From assembly GCF_021458635.1 (NCBI RefSeq), contig NZ_JAIRDQ010000004.1, positions 248,001 through 312,000 on the forward strand: a stretch of 64,000 bases of DNA. Direction: 5' to 3'. A program made the position numbers and the translations under genes. Origin of the DNA: Bradyrhizobium monzae (GTDB lineage: Bacteria; Pseudomonadota; Alphaproteobacteria; Rhizobiales; Xanthobacteraceae). Shown in pieces: positions 9,023 to 16,510 of this stretch. The notes beneath the pieces are model-generated. The model ran no database searches and had not been told where the DNA came from. It saw only the letters and a program-made list of their open reading frames with translations. The stretch's first letter is position 1. Each line of letters begins with the position of its first letter.

Positions 9023-9379
9023 TTGACCGCCTTTCCTCGCAAGCCCGCCCTGCTCCTCGCGCTGGTCGTCCTCACAGGCCTCGCCATGCGCCCGGCATGG
9101 GCGCAGTCCGCAATCGCCGACGGCCAAAAGCTCGCCTTCGACCGCGGCAAGGGCAATTGCCTGACCTGCCACGCCATCAAGGGCGGCGACTTGCCGGGCA
9201 CGATCGGGCCGGAGCTGAAGGACATCAAGGCAAAATACCCCGACCGCAACGAGCTGGTCGCAATCCTGTTCGACGAGACCAAGCGCAATCCGCAGACCAT
9301 GATGCCGCCGTTCGGCCGCAACCGGCTTTTGACCGACCAGGAGATCAACGCGATCGTTGATTTCCTGCAGACGCTGTAA
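9023..9379 (+). CDS. soxX: SoxX, c-type cytochrome of the sulfur-oxidation complex
   Basis: From the TTG at 9023 the protein is 118 residues: a signal peptide ending PAWA before QSAIADGQ, then a monohaem cytochrome with CLTCH and the distal-ligand region MMPPFGRN. Size and motifs fit SoxX, the small subunit of SoxXA, which couples thiosulfate to the SoxY carrier cysteine in the periplasm. The TTG start gives a compact signal peptide; an ATG at 8963 in the same frame would add an unlikely 20-residue extension. It is the first gene of soxXYZAKB, with soxY only 21 bases downstream. No SoxR-type operator could be identified upstream. Confidence 0.9.
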   Translation: MTAFPRKPALLLALVVLTGLAMRPAWAQSAIADGQKLAFDRGKGNCLTCHAIKGGDLPGTIGPELKDIKAKYPDRNELVAILFDETKRNPQTMMPPFGRNRLLTDQEINAIVDFLQTL

Positions 9380-9400
9380 CGGCGAGCCCGGAAAACCCAG

Positions 9401-9898
9401 ATGAGACCTGAGATGACCACACACACCGACCCTCATCCGACGCGGCGCCTGATCCTTCAGGGCGCGGCCTCGGTCGCGCTGCTCGGCCTCGGCAATCTGC
9501 CGTTCGCGCCCGCGCTCGCCGCGGCCAATGACAAATATCCGGAAGAGGCGTTCAAGCTGAAGAACGAGGCCGACGCGATCAAGGCGCTCTTCGGCAAGAC
9601 CGCCGAGCCCTCCGACAAGGTCAAGCTCGATGCGCCCGAGATTGCCGAGAACGGCGGCGTGGTGCCGATCGCAGTGGCGACGACGCTGGACAAGGTCAGC
9701 TCGATCTCGCTCTTCGTCGCCGAGAACCCGAACGCGCTCGCAGCCTCCTACAAGATTCCCGACGGCACCATGCCTGCTGTCGCCAACCGCTTGAAGATGG
9801 CCAAGACCAGCACCGTGACCGCGATCGTGGAAGCCGACGGCAAGCTCTACAGCGCGACCAAGGAGGTCAAGGTCACCGTCGGCGGCTGCGGCGGTTAG
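9401..9898 (+). CDS. soxY: SoxY, sulfur carrier subunit
   Basis: A 165-residue protein with a twin-arginine signal (TRRLILQGAASVALLGL) and the diagnostic C-terminal swinging arm GGCGG, whose Cys carries sulfur intermediates. SoxYZ shuttles the covalently bound sulfane and sulfone groups between SoxXA and SoxB in the periplasm; the Tat signal fits export of a folded SoxYZ complex with the leaderless SoxZ. The start ATG 9401 has GGAAAA upstream; ATG 9413 is an alternative. SoxZ follows after 13 bases with a GGAGGA ribosome site overlapping the soxY stop region. Confidence 0.95.
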   Translation: MRPEMTTHTDPHPTRRLILQGAASVALLGLGNLPFAPALAAANDKYPEEAFKLKNEADAIKALFGKTAEPSDKVKLDAPEIAENGGVVPIAVATTLDKVSSISLFVAENPNALAASYKIPDGTMPAVANRLKMAKTSTVTAIVEADGKLYSATKEVKVTVGGCGG

Positions 9899-9911
9899 GA
9901 GGATCAATCCG

Positions 9912-10223
9912 ATGGCATCCAGCATTCGCGTACGTGCAACATCCAACGGCGACATCACCGAGGTGCAGACGCTGATCCAGCACCCCATGGATACCGGCCT
10001 GGTCAAGGACGCCAAGGGCGAGCTGATCCCCGCGCACTACATCCAGCAGCTGAAGTTCGAATGTAACGGCAAGGACGTGTTCGTCGCCAATTGGGGTACC
10101 GCAGTCTCCAAGGACCCCTACGTCAAGTTCAGCTTCAAGGGCGCCAAGAAGGGCGACGACCTCAAAATCTCCTGGACCGACAACAAGGGTGGGTCCGACC
10201 AGACCACCGCAAAGATCGCGTGA
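9912..10223 (+). CDS. soxZ: SoxZ, partner of the sulfur carrier
   Basis: A 103-residue, leaderless immunoglobulin-like protein containing ITEVQTLIQHPMDTGLVKD and ANWGTAVSKDPYVKFSF, both typical of SoxZ. It binds SoxY and is presumed to travel with it through the Tat pathway, since it has no signal of its own. A strong GGAGGA precedes the start. The stop TGA overlaps the soxA ATG (TGATG), implying translational coupling. Confidence 0.95.
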   Translation: MASSIRVRATSNGDITEVQTLIQHPMDTGLVKDAKGELIPAHYIQQLKFECNGKDVFVANWGTAVSKDPYVKFSFKGAKKGDDLKISWTDNKGGSDQTTAKIA

Positions 10224-11086
10224 TGAAGGCCCGCACTGCCCTCCTGCTTGGCTCGTTGAGCGCCGCGCTCGTCGCGTTCGCACTCACCTCGCCGCGCGTG
10301 ATCGCGGCCGACAAGGTCGACCCCGTTGCCGATGCCAAGGCGTTCCAAAACTTCTTCTTCCAGAAGTTTCCAAACGTGAAGCACGAGGATTTCGTCAACG
10401 GTCCTTATTCCATGAATGAGGACATGAAGCGGCAGTGGCAGGAGAAGGAAGAGTTTCCGCCCTACGAGTTCGCGCTCGACGCCGGCAAGGAAATGTTTGC
10501 GACGCCGTTCAAGAACGGCAAGACCTATGCCGACTGCTTCCCGAACGGCGGCATCGGCATTCGCCAAAACTATCCCTATTTCGACACCAAGGAAGGCAAG
10601 GTTGTCACGCTGGAGCTCGCGCTGAACCGCTGCCGCGAGGCCAATGGCGAAGCACCCTACTCCTACGTCAAGGACGAGATGGCTTCGCTCACGGCGTACA
10701 TGGCCTTCACCTCGCGCGGCAAGCCGATGGACATCAGGATACCGGATGATCCGCGCGCGCTGCAAGCGTTCGAGAACGGCAAGCGCTATTTCTACACCCG
10801 CCGCGGCCAGATGAACTTCTCCTGCGCGAGCTGCCATGTGCAGAGCCCGGGCGAGCGCATCCGCGCCGAGATCCTGGCGCCGGCGCTCGGCATCTTGAAC
10901 GCACTGCCGATCTACCGCTCCGAATGGAGCGGCATGGGCACCACCAGCCGCCGCTTCGTCACCTGCAACAGCCAGACCCGCGCGGTTCCGCTGGAGCCGC
11001 AGGCCGATGAATATCGCGACGTCGAATATTTCCTCTCCTACGTCGCCAACGGCCTGCCGATTTCCGGACCGGGAGCGCGGCCATGA
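10223..11086 (+). CDS. soxA: SoxA, cytochrome c of the SoxXA complex (single-haem form)
   Basis: A 287-residue protein with a signal peptide ending VIAA near residue 29. There is one CxxCH haem site, CASCH at 201-205, and the conserved active-site Cys248 in RFVTCNSQTR, which ligates the haem and forms the persulfide in known SoxA proteins. In the N-terminal half only Cys105 and Cys137 remain where diheme SoxA proteins bind a second haem, so this is the monohaem type, with those two likely in a disulfide. With SoxX it attaches thiosulfate oxidatively to SoxY. The 3' end overlaps the next small gene by 4 bases (ATGA). Confidence 0.95.
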   Translation: MKARTALLLGSLSAALVAFALTSPRVIAADKVDPVADAKAFQNFFFQKFPNVKHEDFVNGPYSMNEDMKRQWQEKEEFPPYEFALDAGKEMFATPFKNGKTYADCFPNGGIGIRQNYPYFDTKEGKVVTLELALNRCREANGEAPYSYVKDEMASLTAYMAFTSRGKPMDIRIPDDPRALQAFENGKRYFYTRRGQMNFSCASCHVQSPGERIRAEILAPALGILNALPIYRSEWSGMGTTSRRFVTCNSQTRAVPLEPQADEYRDVEYFLSYVANGLPISGPGARP

Positions 11087-11388
11087 AGCGGTCACTTCCT
11101 CTCGCCATGTTGCTGGCCCTGAGCTTCGCGCCGATGGCGCGCGCGGCAACCGAAGCAGACTACAAGGCGGCCTATGCTGCCGCGGAGAGTGCTTCCAAGG
11201 AGGCAGCCGACATGCGCAACCAGTGGACCACGACCGTCTCGACGCTGGCGGCCGCCAAGAAGGCGGGCGATGGCGGCGATTTCGACCGCGCCGTGACCGC
11301 AGCCAGGGAAGCCGAAGCGCTGGCGAAGGCGTCAATCTTCCAGGCGACCTCTGAAAAAGAGGCCTGGAAGACGATGGAAATCCGCTAG
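11083..11388 (+). CDS. soxK: SoxXA-binding protein SoxK-like
   Basis: A 101-residue secreted protein: signal peptide through PMARA, then a helical, Ala-rich mature part with ADYKAAYAAAESASKEA, a Trp (RNQW) and a final EKEAWKTM. Small helical proteins of this shape, encoded between soxA and soxB, are known as SoxK or SAXB, which bind SoxXA and stimulate its activity. Overlap with the soxA stop (ATGA) supports membership of the complex. The assignment rests on position, size and general pattern, so it is less certain than the other sox calls. Confidence 0.7.
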   Translation: MKRSLPLAMLLALSFAPMARAATEADYKAAYAAAESASKEAADMRNQWTTTVSTLAAAKKAGDGGDFDRAVTAAREAEALAKASIFQATSEKEAWKTMEIR

Positions 11389-11443
11389 ACTTGATGACAC
11401 CGGAACCGTCGAACTGCCGAGAAATAGGCGCGGAGAATTAGTG

Positions 11444-13189
11444 ATGGCGATCCGCCGCCGCGATTTCCTGAGGGGCTCAGCAATTGCTGCCGCATCGCTT
11501 GTGCTGCCGCGGTTTGCACGCGGCACCGAGACCGCGAGCATTTACGACATCGAGCGGTTCGGCAACGCACGGATCCTGCACCTCACCGACACGCATGCGC
11601 AGCTCAACCCGGTCTATTTCCGCGAGCCCAGCGTCAATATCGGCATTGGCGAGATGGCGGGACGGCCGCCGCATCTGGTCGGCCGCGCTTTCCTGGAGCA
11701 CTTCGGCATCCGGCCCGACAGCGCCGAGGCCTATGCCTTCTCCTGTGTCGAGTTCGAGAAATCCGCCGGACGTTTCGGCAAGCTCGGCGGCTTCGCCCAT
11801 CTGAAAACGCTGATCGACCGCCTGCGCGGTGATGTCGGCGACAAGCGTGCCATGCTGGTCGACGGCGGCGACCTCTGGCAGGGCACCGGGCTCGCCAACA
11901 TCATGCAGGGCCGCGACATGGTCGAGGTCGCGAATCTGCTCGGCATCGAGGCCATGACCGGGCATTGGGAGTTCACCTATGGCGAGCAGGTGCTGCGGGA
12001 GAATCTCGAGCATTTCAAGGGCGAGTTTCTGGCGCAGAACATCTTCCTGACCGAGGAAGCGGCGTTCAACGATGCCCCCGCCTTCGACAAAGCGACGGGG
12101 CGCGTGTTCAAGCCGTCGACCATCAAGGATATCGGCGGCCATCGCGTCGCGATCATCGGCCAGGCCTTTCCTTACGTGCCGATCGCGCATCCCAAGCGCT
12201 TCACGCCGGACTGGACCTTTGGCATCCGCGAGGAAGAGCTGCAGAGGCATGTCGATGCGTTGCGCGGCAGCGACAAGGTCGATGCGGTGATCCTGCTGTC
12301 GCACAACGGCATGGACGTCGACCTCAAGCTCGCAAGCCGCGTCACGGGCATCGACGTCATCCTCGGCGGCCACACCCATGACGCCGTGCCACAACCGATC
12401 GCCGTGAAGAACCCGAGCGGCACGACGCTCGTCACCAATGCCGGCTCGAACGGTAAATTTCTCGCCGTGCTCGATCTCGCGCTCGAAAAGGGCAAGGTCA
12501 GCGACGTCAAATATCATCTGCTGCCGGTCTATTCCGAGTTGCTGAAGCCCGACGCTGCGATGGCCGAGCTGATCGGAAAGCTGCGCGCGCCGCACGTGAC
12601 CGACTGGTCGGAGAAAGTCGCAACGCCGGACCGGCTGCTCTATCGCCGCGACAATTTCGTCGGCCCCATCGACGAGTTGATCTGCACCGCGCTGCGCACC
12701 GAGCTCGACGCCGAGATCGCGCTGTCGCCGGGCTTCCGCTGGGGCATCACCGCCTTGTCGGGCCAGCCGATGACCATGGAGGATGTGCTCGCGGAGACCG
12801 CGATCACCTATCCCGAGACTTATGTGCAGGAGATGACCGGCGGCCAAATCAAGGACGTGCTGGAAGACATCTGCGACAATCTCTTCAACGCCGATCCCTA
12901 TTATCAGCAGGGCGGTGACATGGTGCGGGCCGGCGGGCTCAGCTACGCCTGCAGCCCCACCAACGCGATCGGTAGCCGCATCTCCGAGCTCAAGCTCCCC
13001 AATGGCAAGGCGCTCAGCGCCAACAGGCGCTACAAGGTCGCCGGCTGGGCCTCGGTCAACGACCAGCAGGGCGCCCCGGTGTGGGACGTCGTCGGCAAGT
13101 ATCTGCGCTCCGGCCGGATGTTTCAGGAGCGGCTCGGCTCAGGCGTCACGCTGAAAGGCGTCGACGGCAATTCGGGCGTTGCAGGATAG
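11444..13189 (+). CDS. soxB: SoxB, sulfate thiol hydrolase
   Basis: A 581-residue periplasmic enzyme with a Tat signal (RRRDFLRGSAIAAASL) and a metallophosphatase/5'-nucleotidase fold. Di-manganese motifs are visible: LTDTHAQLNP (about residues 45-54), VDGGDLWQGTG, GHWEF, LLSHNGMD and GGHTHD. SoxB hydrolyses the sulfone group from SoxY-bound S-thiosulfonate as sulfate. The ATG at 11444 has CGGAGAA upstream; a GTG one codon earlier is possible. A secreted DsrE-like gene begins 3 bases after the stop, so both are one transcription unit. The expected soxCD pair does not follow. Confidence 0.96.
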   Translation: MAIRRRDFLRGSAIAAASLVLPRFARGTETASIYDIERFGNARILHLTDTHAQLNPVYFREPSVNIGIGEMAGRPPHLVGRAFLEHFGIRPDSAEAYAFSCVEFEKSAGRFGKLGGFAHLKTLIDRLRGDVGDKRAMLVDGGDLWQGTGLANIMQGRDMVEVANLLGIEAMTGHWEFTYGEQVLRENLEHFKGEFLAQNIFLTEEAAFNDAPAFDKATGRVFKPSTIKDIGGHRVAIIGQAFPYVPIAHPKRFTPDWTFGIREEELQRHVDALRGSDKVDAVILLSHNGMDVDLKLASRVTGIDVILGGHTHDAVPQPIAVKNPSGTTLVTNAGSNGKFLAVLDLALEKGKVSDVKYHLLPVYSELLKPDAAMAELIGKLRAPHVTDWSEKVATPDRLLYRRDNFVGPIDELICTALRTELDAEIALSPGFRWGITALSGQPMTMEDVLAETAITYPETYVQEMTGGQIKDVLEDICDNLFNADPYYQQGGDMVRAGGLSYACSPTNAIGSRISELKLPNGKALSANRRYKVAGWASVNDQQGAPVWDVVGKYLRSGRMFQERLGSGVTLKGVDGNSGVAG

Positions 13190-13191
13190 GC

Positions 13192-13650
13192 ATGATGCGA
13201 TCGCAAACCTTTCGCGCGATGCTGCTGGCGCTGCTTGTCCTGGTCGCGCCAACGCTCGCTTCTGCGCAACAGGTGCCGCTCCAGGACAAGCCGTTCGCCG
13301 AGCACAAGATCGTACTGCAGCTCTCGGATAGCGATGCGAAGAAGCAGGCGCTGGTGCTGAGCGTCGCCAACAATCTCCTGAAGGCTTACGACCCCGACAA
13401 GATCGCGGTTGAGGTCGTCACCTTCGGTCCCGGCATCGATCTGCTTCTGTCGGCCAGCGAGCGCCGCAAGCAGGTCGAGAGCCTGATCGCGCAAGGCGTG
13501 CGCTTCGACATCTGCCTCAACACGGTCGACACGATCGAGCGGGACACAGGCAAGCGGCCGGAGTTCATTCCGGCGGCGACGCCGGTGCAGGTGGGTGTCG
13601 GGCAGATCCTGTTTCTGGCGGAGAATGGGTACACGGTGGTGAGGCCGTAG
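13192..13650 (+). CDS. Exported DsrE-family protein
   Basis: A 152-residue protein with a signal peptide ending TLASA before QQVPLQDK, then a DsrE/F-like domain (HKIVLQLSDSDAKKQALVLS, VTFGPGIDLLL, GVRFDICLNTV). One cysteine, in FDICLNT, occupies the position conserved in this family, where sulfur-carrying DsrE/TusD proteins bear a reactive Cys. Because it is 3 bases after soxB and exported, a periplasmic sulfane-sulfur binding or transfer role is an attractive inference, but no function is established for this group. Confidence 0.82.
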   Translation: MMRSQTFRAMLLALLVLVAPTLASAQQVPLQDKPFAEHKIVLQLSDSDAKKQALVLSVANNLLKAYDPDKIAVEVVTFGPGIDLLLSASERRKQVESLIAQGVRFDICLNTVDTIERDTGKRPEFIPAATPVQVGVGQILFLAENGYTVVRP

Positions 13651-13829
13651 GTCTTAGCCACACCTTCCGCTGTAGACCGTCCATCCGCCCCGCAACAAAA
13701 GCTCCGCTCCCCAGCGCGGTCCCGCGGAACAAAAATCTTCTAAATTTTATCTCGACTACAGTGAATTGCTTCTCTTTATACCCCCCGGCGTAGTAGAATC
13801 CTCGAAACCAGTTCACGCCGGGTCCTGCC
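13651..13829. other. AT-richer intergenic region upstream of the persulfide dioxygenase gene
   Basis: This 179-base gap contains a stretch of unusually low GC (about 13735-13785) compared with its surroundings, including TTCTAAATTTTATC and TTCTCTTTATA. It is the likely promoter region of the following gene and suggests that gene is separately transcribed from the sox genes. No palindrome strong enough to name an operator was found. Confidence 0.4.
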
Positions 13830-14867
13830 ATGATCTTTCGCCAGCTCTTCGACAGCGTTTCGGGCACCTACAGCTACGTCCTTGCCAGCCGCCCCGGCGG
13901 CGAGGCGCTGATCCTTGATCCCGTGCTGGAGAAGGTCGATCGCTACTGCCAGCTGCTGCGCGAGCTCGACCTCAAGCTGGTCAAGGCCGTCGACACCCAT
14001 TTGCATGCCGACCACGTCACCGGCCTCGGCGAGCTGCGTGACCGCACCCATTGCATGACCGTCATGGGCGACCAGACCAAGGCCGACGTGGTGGCCATGA
14101 GAGTCGCCGACGGCGACAAGGTGACCATCGAGGGCCTGTCGCTCGATGTGATGTACACGCCGGGCCACACCGACGATTCCTATTCCTATCTGATGGGTGA
14201 CCGCGTCTTCACCGGCGATACGCTCTTGATCCGCGGCACCGGCCGCACCGATTTCCAGAACGGTTCATCGCGCGCGCAGTACGAGTCGATCTTCAACCGG
14301 CTGCTGAAGCTGCCGGATGAGACGATGGTCTTCCCGGCGCATGACTACAAGGGCGATACCGTCTCCACCATCGGTGAGGAGAGGCGCTACAATCCGCGAC
14401 TGCAGGTGCGCTCGGTCGACGAATATATCGAGCTGATGGCGAACCTGAAGCTGCCCAATCCAAAGATGATGGACGTGGCAGTGCCCGCCAACATGCATGT
14501 CGGCCTGCACCAGGAGGAGCTGGAGAAGGAGGGCCGTGCGCTCAGCGCAGTCGAAGCGATCCGTTCGCTCGGCCGGCCGGACATGCTCCTGGTCGATTTG
14601 CGCGAGAGCAATGAGCGGATGAAGCACGGCATGCTCGAGGGCGCGCTGCACACGCCCTATCCGAGCGTCGAGGAGAGCCTCAAGCCCGGCGGCATGCTGC
14701 GCGAGGTCGCCGCCGCCACCGGCCGCCGCGTCGTGTTCTTCTGCGCCTTCGGCGAGCGCTCGGCGATGGCCGTTGCCGCTGCCAAGGTGGCCGGTCTCAG
14801 CAACACCGCCCACATCGCCGGCGGCATCGATGCCTGGAAGAAGGCCGGCGGGCCGATCATGCACTGA
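13830..14867 (+). CDS. Persulfide dioxygenase-rhodanese fusion (ETHE1/Blh-like)
   Basis: A 345-residue protein of two domains. Residues 1-230 form a metallo-beta-lactamase fold with THLHADH, TPGHTDDS and FPAHDYKG, the iron ligands of ETHE1-type persulfide dioxygenases, which oxidise glutathione persulfide to sulfite. Residues 240-345 are a rhodanese domain with the active loop FFCAFGERS, where Cys accepts sulfane sulfur. The absence of a signal peptide places it in the cytoplasm. The fusion suggests that sulfane sulfur passes from one site to the other. It follows the sox genes and probably handles reduced sulfur entering the cell; in other alphaproteobacteria similar proteins are controlled by BigR/SqrR, not found here. 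Confidence 0.9.
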   Translation: MIFRQLFDSVSGTYSYVLASRPGGEALILDPVLEKVDRYCQLLRELDLKLVKAVDTHLHADHVTGLGELRDRTHCMTVMGDQTKADVVAMRVADGDKVTIEGLSLDVMYTPGHTDDSYSYLMGDRVFTGDTLLIRGTGRTDFQNGSSRAQYESIFNRLLKLPDETMVFPAHDYKGDTVSTIGEERRYNPRLQVRSVDEYIELMANLKLPNPKMMDVAVPANMHVGLHQEELEKEGRALSAVEAIRSLGRPDMLLVDLRESNERMKHGMLEGALHTPYPSVEESLKPGGMLREVAAATGRRVVFFCAFGERSAMAVAAAKVAGLSNTAHIAGGIDAWKKAGGPIMH

Positions 14868-14954
14868 CAGACTGTCGTGGCTCTTGAGATAGATCAGGCG
14901 CCGCACATATTTTAGATCTAGAAGCGGATGATGCATCACCATCCGGGACCCGCC

Positions 14955-15116
14955 ATGGCCAAGACTGCAAAGCCGAGCGAACCACCGAAGACGAAGGCCG
15001 CTGACGACAAGGCCAAAAAGCCGCAGCCGCCGCGCAACACCGACGACGATTACGAAGACGGCGACATCGCCACGCCGAAGCGTGATCGTTACGGGAATGA
15101 TGACGAGCCGTTGTAG
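14955..15116 (+). CDS. Small charged hypothetical protein
   Basis: A 53-residue reading frame rich in Lys, Pro and Asp: basic N-terminal half (AKTAKPSEPPKTKAADDKAK), acidic middle (NTDDDYEDGD) and mixed end. It has no membrane segment or signal and is likely disordered. The ATG at 14955 was preferred over one at 14928, which would add a histidine-rich leader. I do not recognise a family. Composition and codon use look protein-coding, but the short length leaves doubt. Confidence 0.5.
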   Translation: MAKTAKPSEPPKTKAADDKAKKPQPPRNTDDDYEDGDIATPKRDRYGNDDEPL

Positions 15117-15134
15117 GGAACCCCGAACTCCGCT

Positions 15135-15159
15135 GTCGTCCCTGCGTTCGCAGGACGAC
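15135..15159. repeat. Short hairpin, GTCGTCC...GGACGAC
   Basis: GTCGTCCCTGCG and CGCAGGACGAC form a stem with one bulged C. Similar GTCGTCC arms border the elements at 25835-25981 and 33457-33487, so this may be a short relative of those repeats. Confidence 0.5.
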
Positions 15160-15263
15160 GGGTGGACCTCCACGCGCACTAGCTGCCATGCGCCTGCGCT
15201 GATGGACAAATAACCGCTGTCCCCGATAGTTTGCGCGCTTCCAGGGACTGAAACGGAACTGCA

Positions 15264-16469
15264 ATGGTCGACGTTCTCGCTGCACCGCAACAAGGCAAGG
15301 CGGACAGCGCGTTGCGCACGCTCACCGGGATTTCGATCGCGCACTGGGTCAGCCATTTTCATCTGCTGGTCCTGCCGATGCTGTTCCCGTTCCTCAAAGG
15401 TCAGCTTGGCGTCGGCTATGTCGAGCTCGGCTTCGCGCTGACCGTCTCTGCCGTGGTCTCCGGCCTGACGCAGGCACCGACAGGTTATCTCGTCGACCAT
15501 TTTGGCGCGCGCAAGATCCTGCTGGGCGGGCTGACGCTCGGCGGGCTTGCGTTGATCATGCTCGGCCTGCACCTGAGCTACGCCTCGCTGATCGCCTGCG
15601 CCGTGCTGCTTGGCCTCGCCAACAGCGTCTATCATCCCGCGGATTACGCCATCCTGGCCGAGCACATGGACGAGGCGCGGATGGGCCGCGCCTTCTCGAT
15701 CCACACCTTTGCCGGCTATTTTGGCGGCGCCGTCGCGCCGGCAATCGTCGCGGCACTGATCACCGTGTCCGGCGGCGTCGGCGCGCTGATCGCATCGGGC
15801 GCAATCGGCGTGCTGGTGGCGCTGCTGCTGGTCGCCATGAACATTCCCGATGCCGGTGCGCACAAGACCAAGCCAGGCAACGCGACCATGCCGAAGCAGG
15901 CCGTCATCACGCCGGCGCTGATCACGCTGACCGCGCTGTTCATGCTGCTGAGCCTGTCGGTTGCCGGCATCAACAATTTCGGCGTGGTGGCGCTGATGAG
16001 CGGTTACGGCGCGACCTACTCTGCTGCGAATATCGCGCTGACGGCGTTCCTCGGCTGCAGCGCGGCGGGCGTGCTCGCCGGCGGCTTCCTCGCCGACCAC
16101 ACCGAACGCCACGGCTATGTCGCCGCCGCCTGCTTTGCCGCGAATGCCGCCATCGTGCTGCTGATCGCGCTGGTCACACTGCCCGGCTGGGCGCTCACCG
16201 CCGCGATGGCGATCGCGGGTTTCCTCTCCGGCGTGATCGCGCCGTCGCGCGACATGCTGGTGCGCAACGCCGCACCTCCCGGTGCGGCGGGCCGCGCCTT
16301 CGGCATCGTCTCGACCGGCTTCAATCTTGGCGGCATCGTCAGCCCGCTGCTGTTCGGCTGGATCATGGACCAGAGCGCGCCGCACTGGGTGTTCGGCGCC
16401 TCCGTGATCTTCATGGTCGCAACGGTCGTGCTGTCGCCGTTCACGGAACGGAAGCCAGCCAAGGCGTAG
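15264..16469 (+). CDS. MFS transporter (fosmidomycin-resistance-like)
   Basis: A 401-residue major facilitator protein with about twelve spans. HWVSHFHLLVLPMLFPFL in span 1, the loop GYLVDHFGARKILLGG and NSVYHPADYAIL around residue 115 are typical of the Fsr-like group, which exports small drugs or metabolites. The start ATG lies 41 bases upstream of the deacylase gene's strand partner in the same direction (stop 16469, next start 16511), so transporter and deacylase probably form an operon. That context suggests transport of an N-acyl amino acid, its product or a related amide. Confidence 0.87.
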   Translation: MVDVLAAPQQGKADSALRTLTGISIAHWVSHFHLLVLPMLFPFLKGQLGVGYVELGFALTVSAVVSGLTQAPTGYLVDHFGARKILLGGLTLGGLALIMLGLHLSYASLIACAVLLGLANSVYHPADYAILAEHMDEARMGRAFSIHTFAGYFGGAVAPAIVAALITVSGGVGALIASGAIGVLVALLLVAMNIPDAGAHKTKPGNATMPKQAVITPALITLTALFMLLSLSVAGINNFGVVALMSGYGATYSAANIALTAFLGCSAAGVLAGGFLADHTERHGYVAAACFAANAAIVLLIALVTLPGWALTAAMAIAGFLSGVIAPSRDMLVRNAAPPGAAGRAFGIVSTGFNLGGIVSPLLFGWIMDQSAPHWVFGASVIFMVATVVLSPFTERKPAKA

Positions 16470-16510
16470 CTGCACGAAAGAAACAACAAAGCAAAACCGG
16501 AAGAAACACC

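Noticed and set aside
14265..16475. Long minus-strand open frame of 736 codons
   Set aside because: It is the complement of the persulfide dioxygenase and MFS genes; its product is His/Arg/Gln-rich with no domain pattern, as expected for a shadow frame in high-GC DNA.
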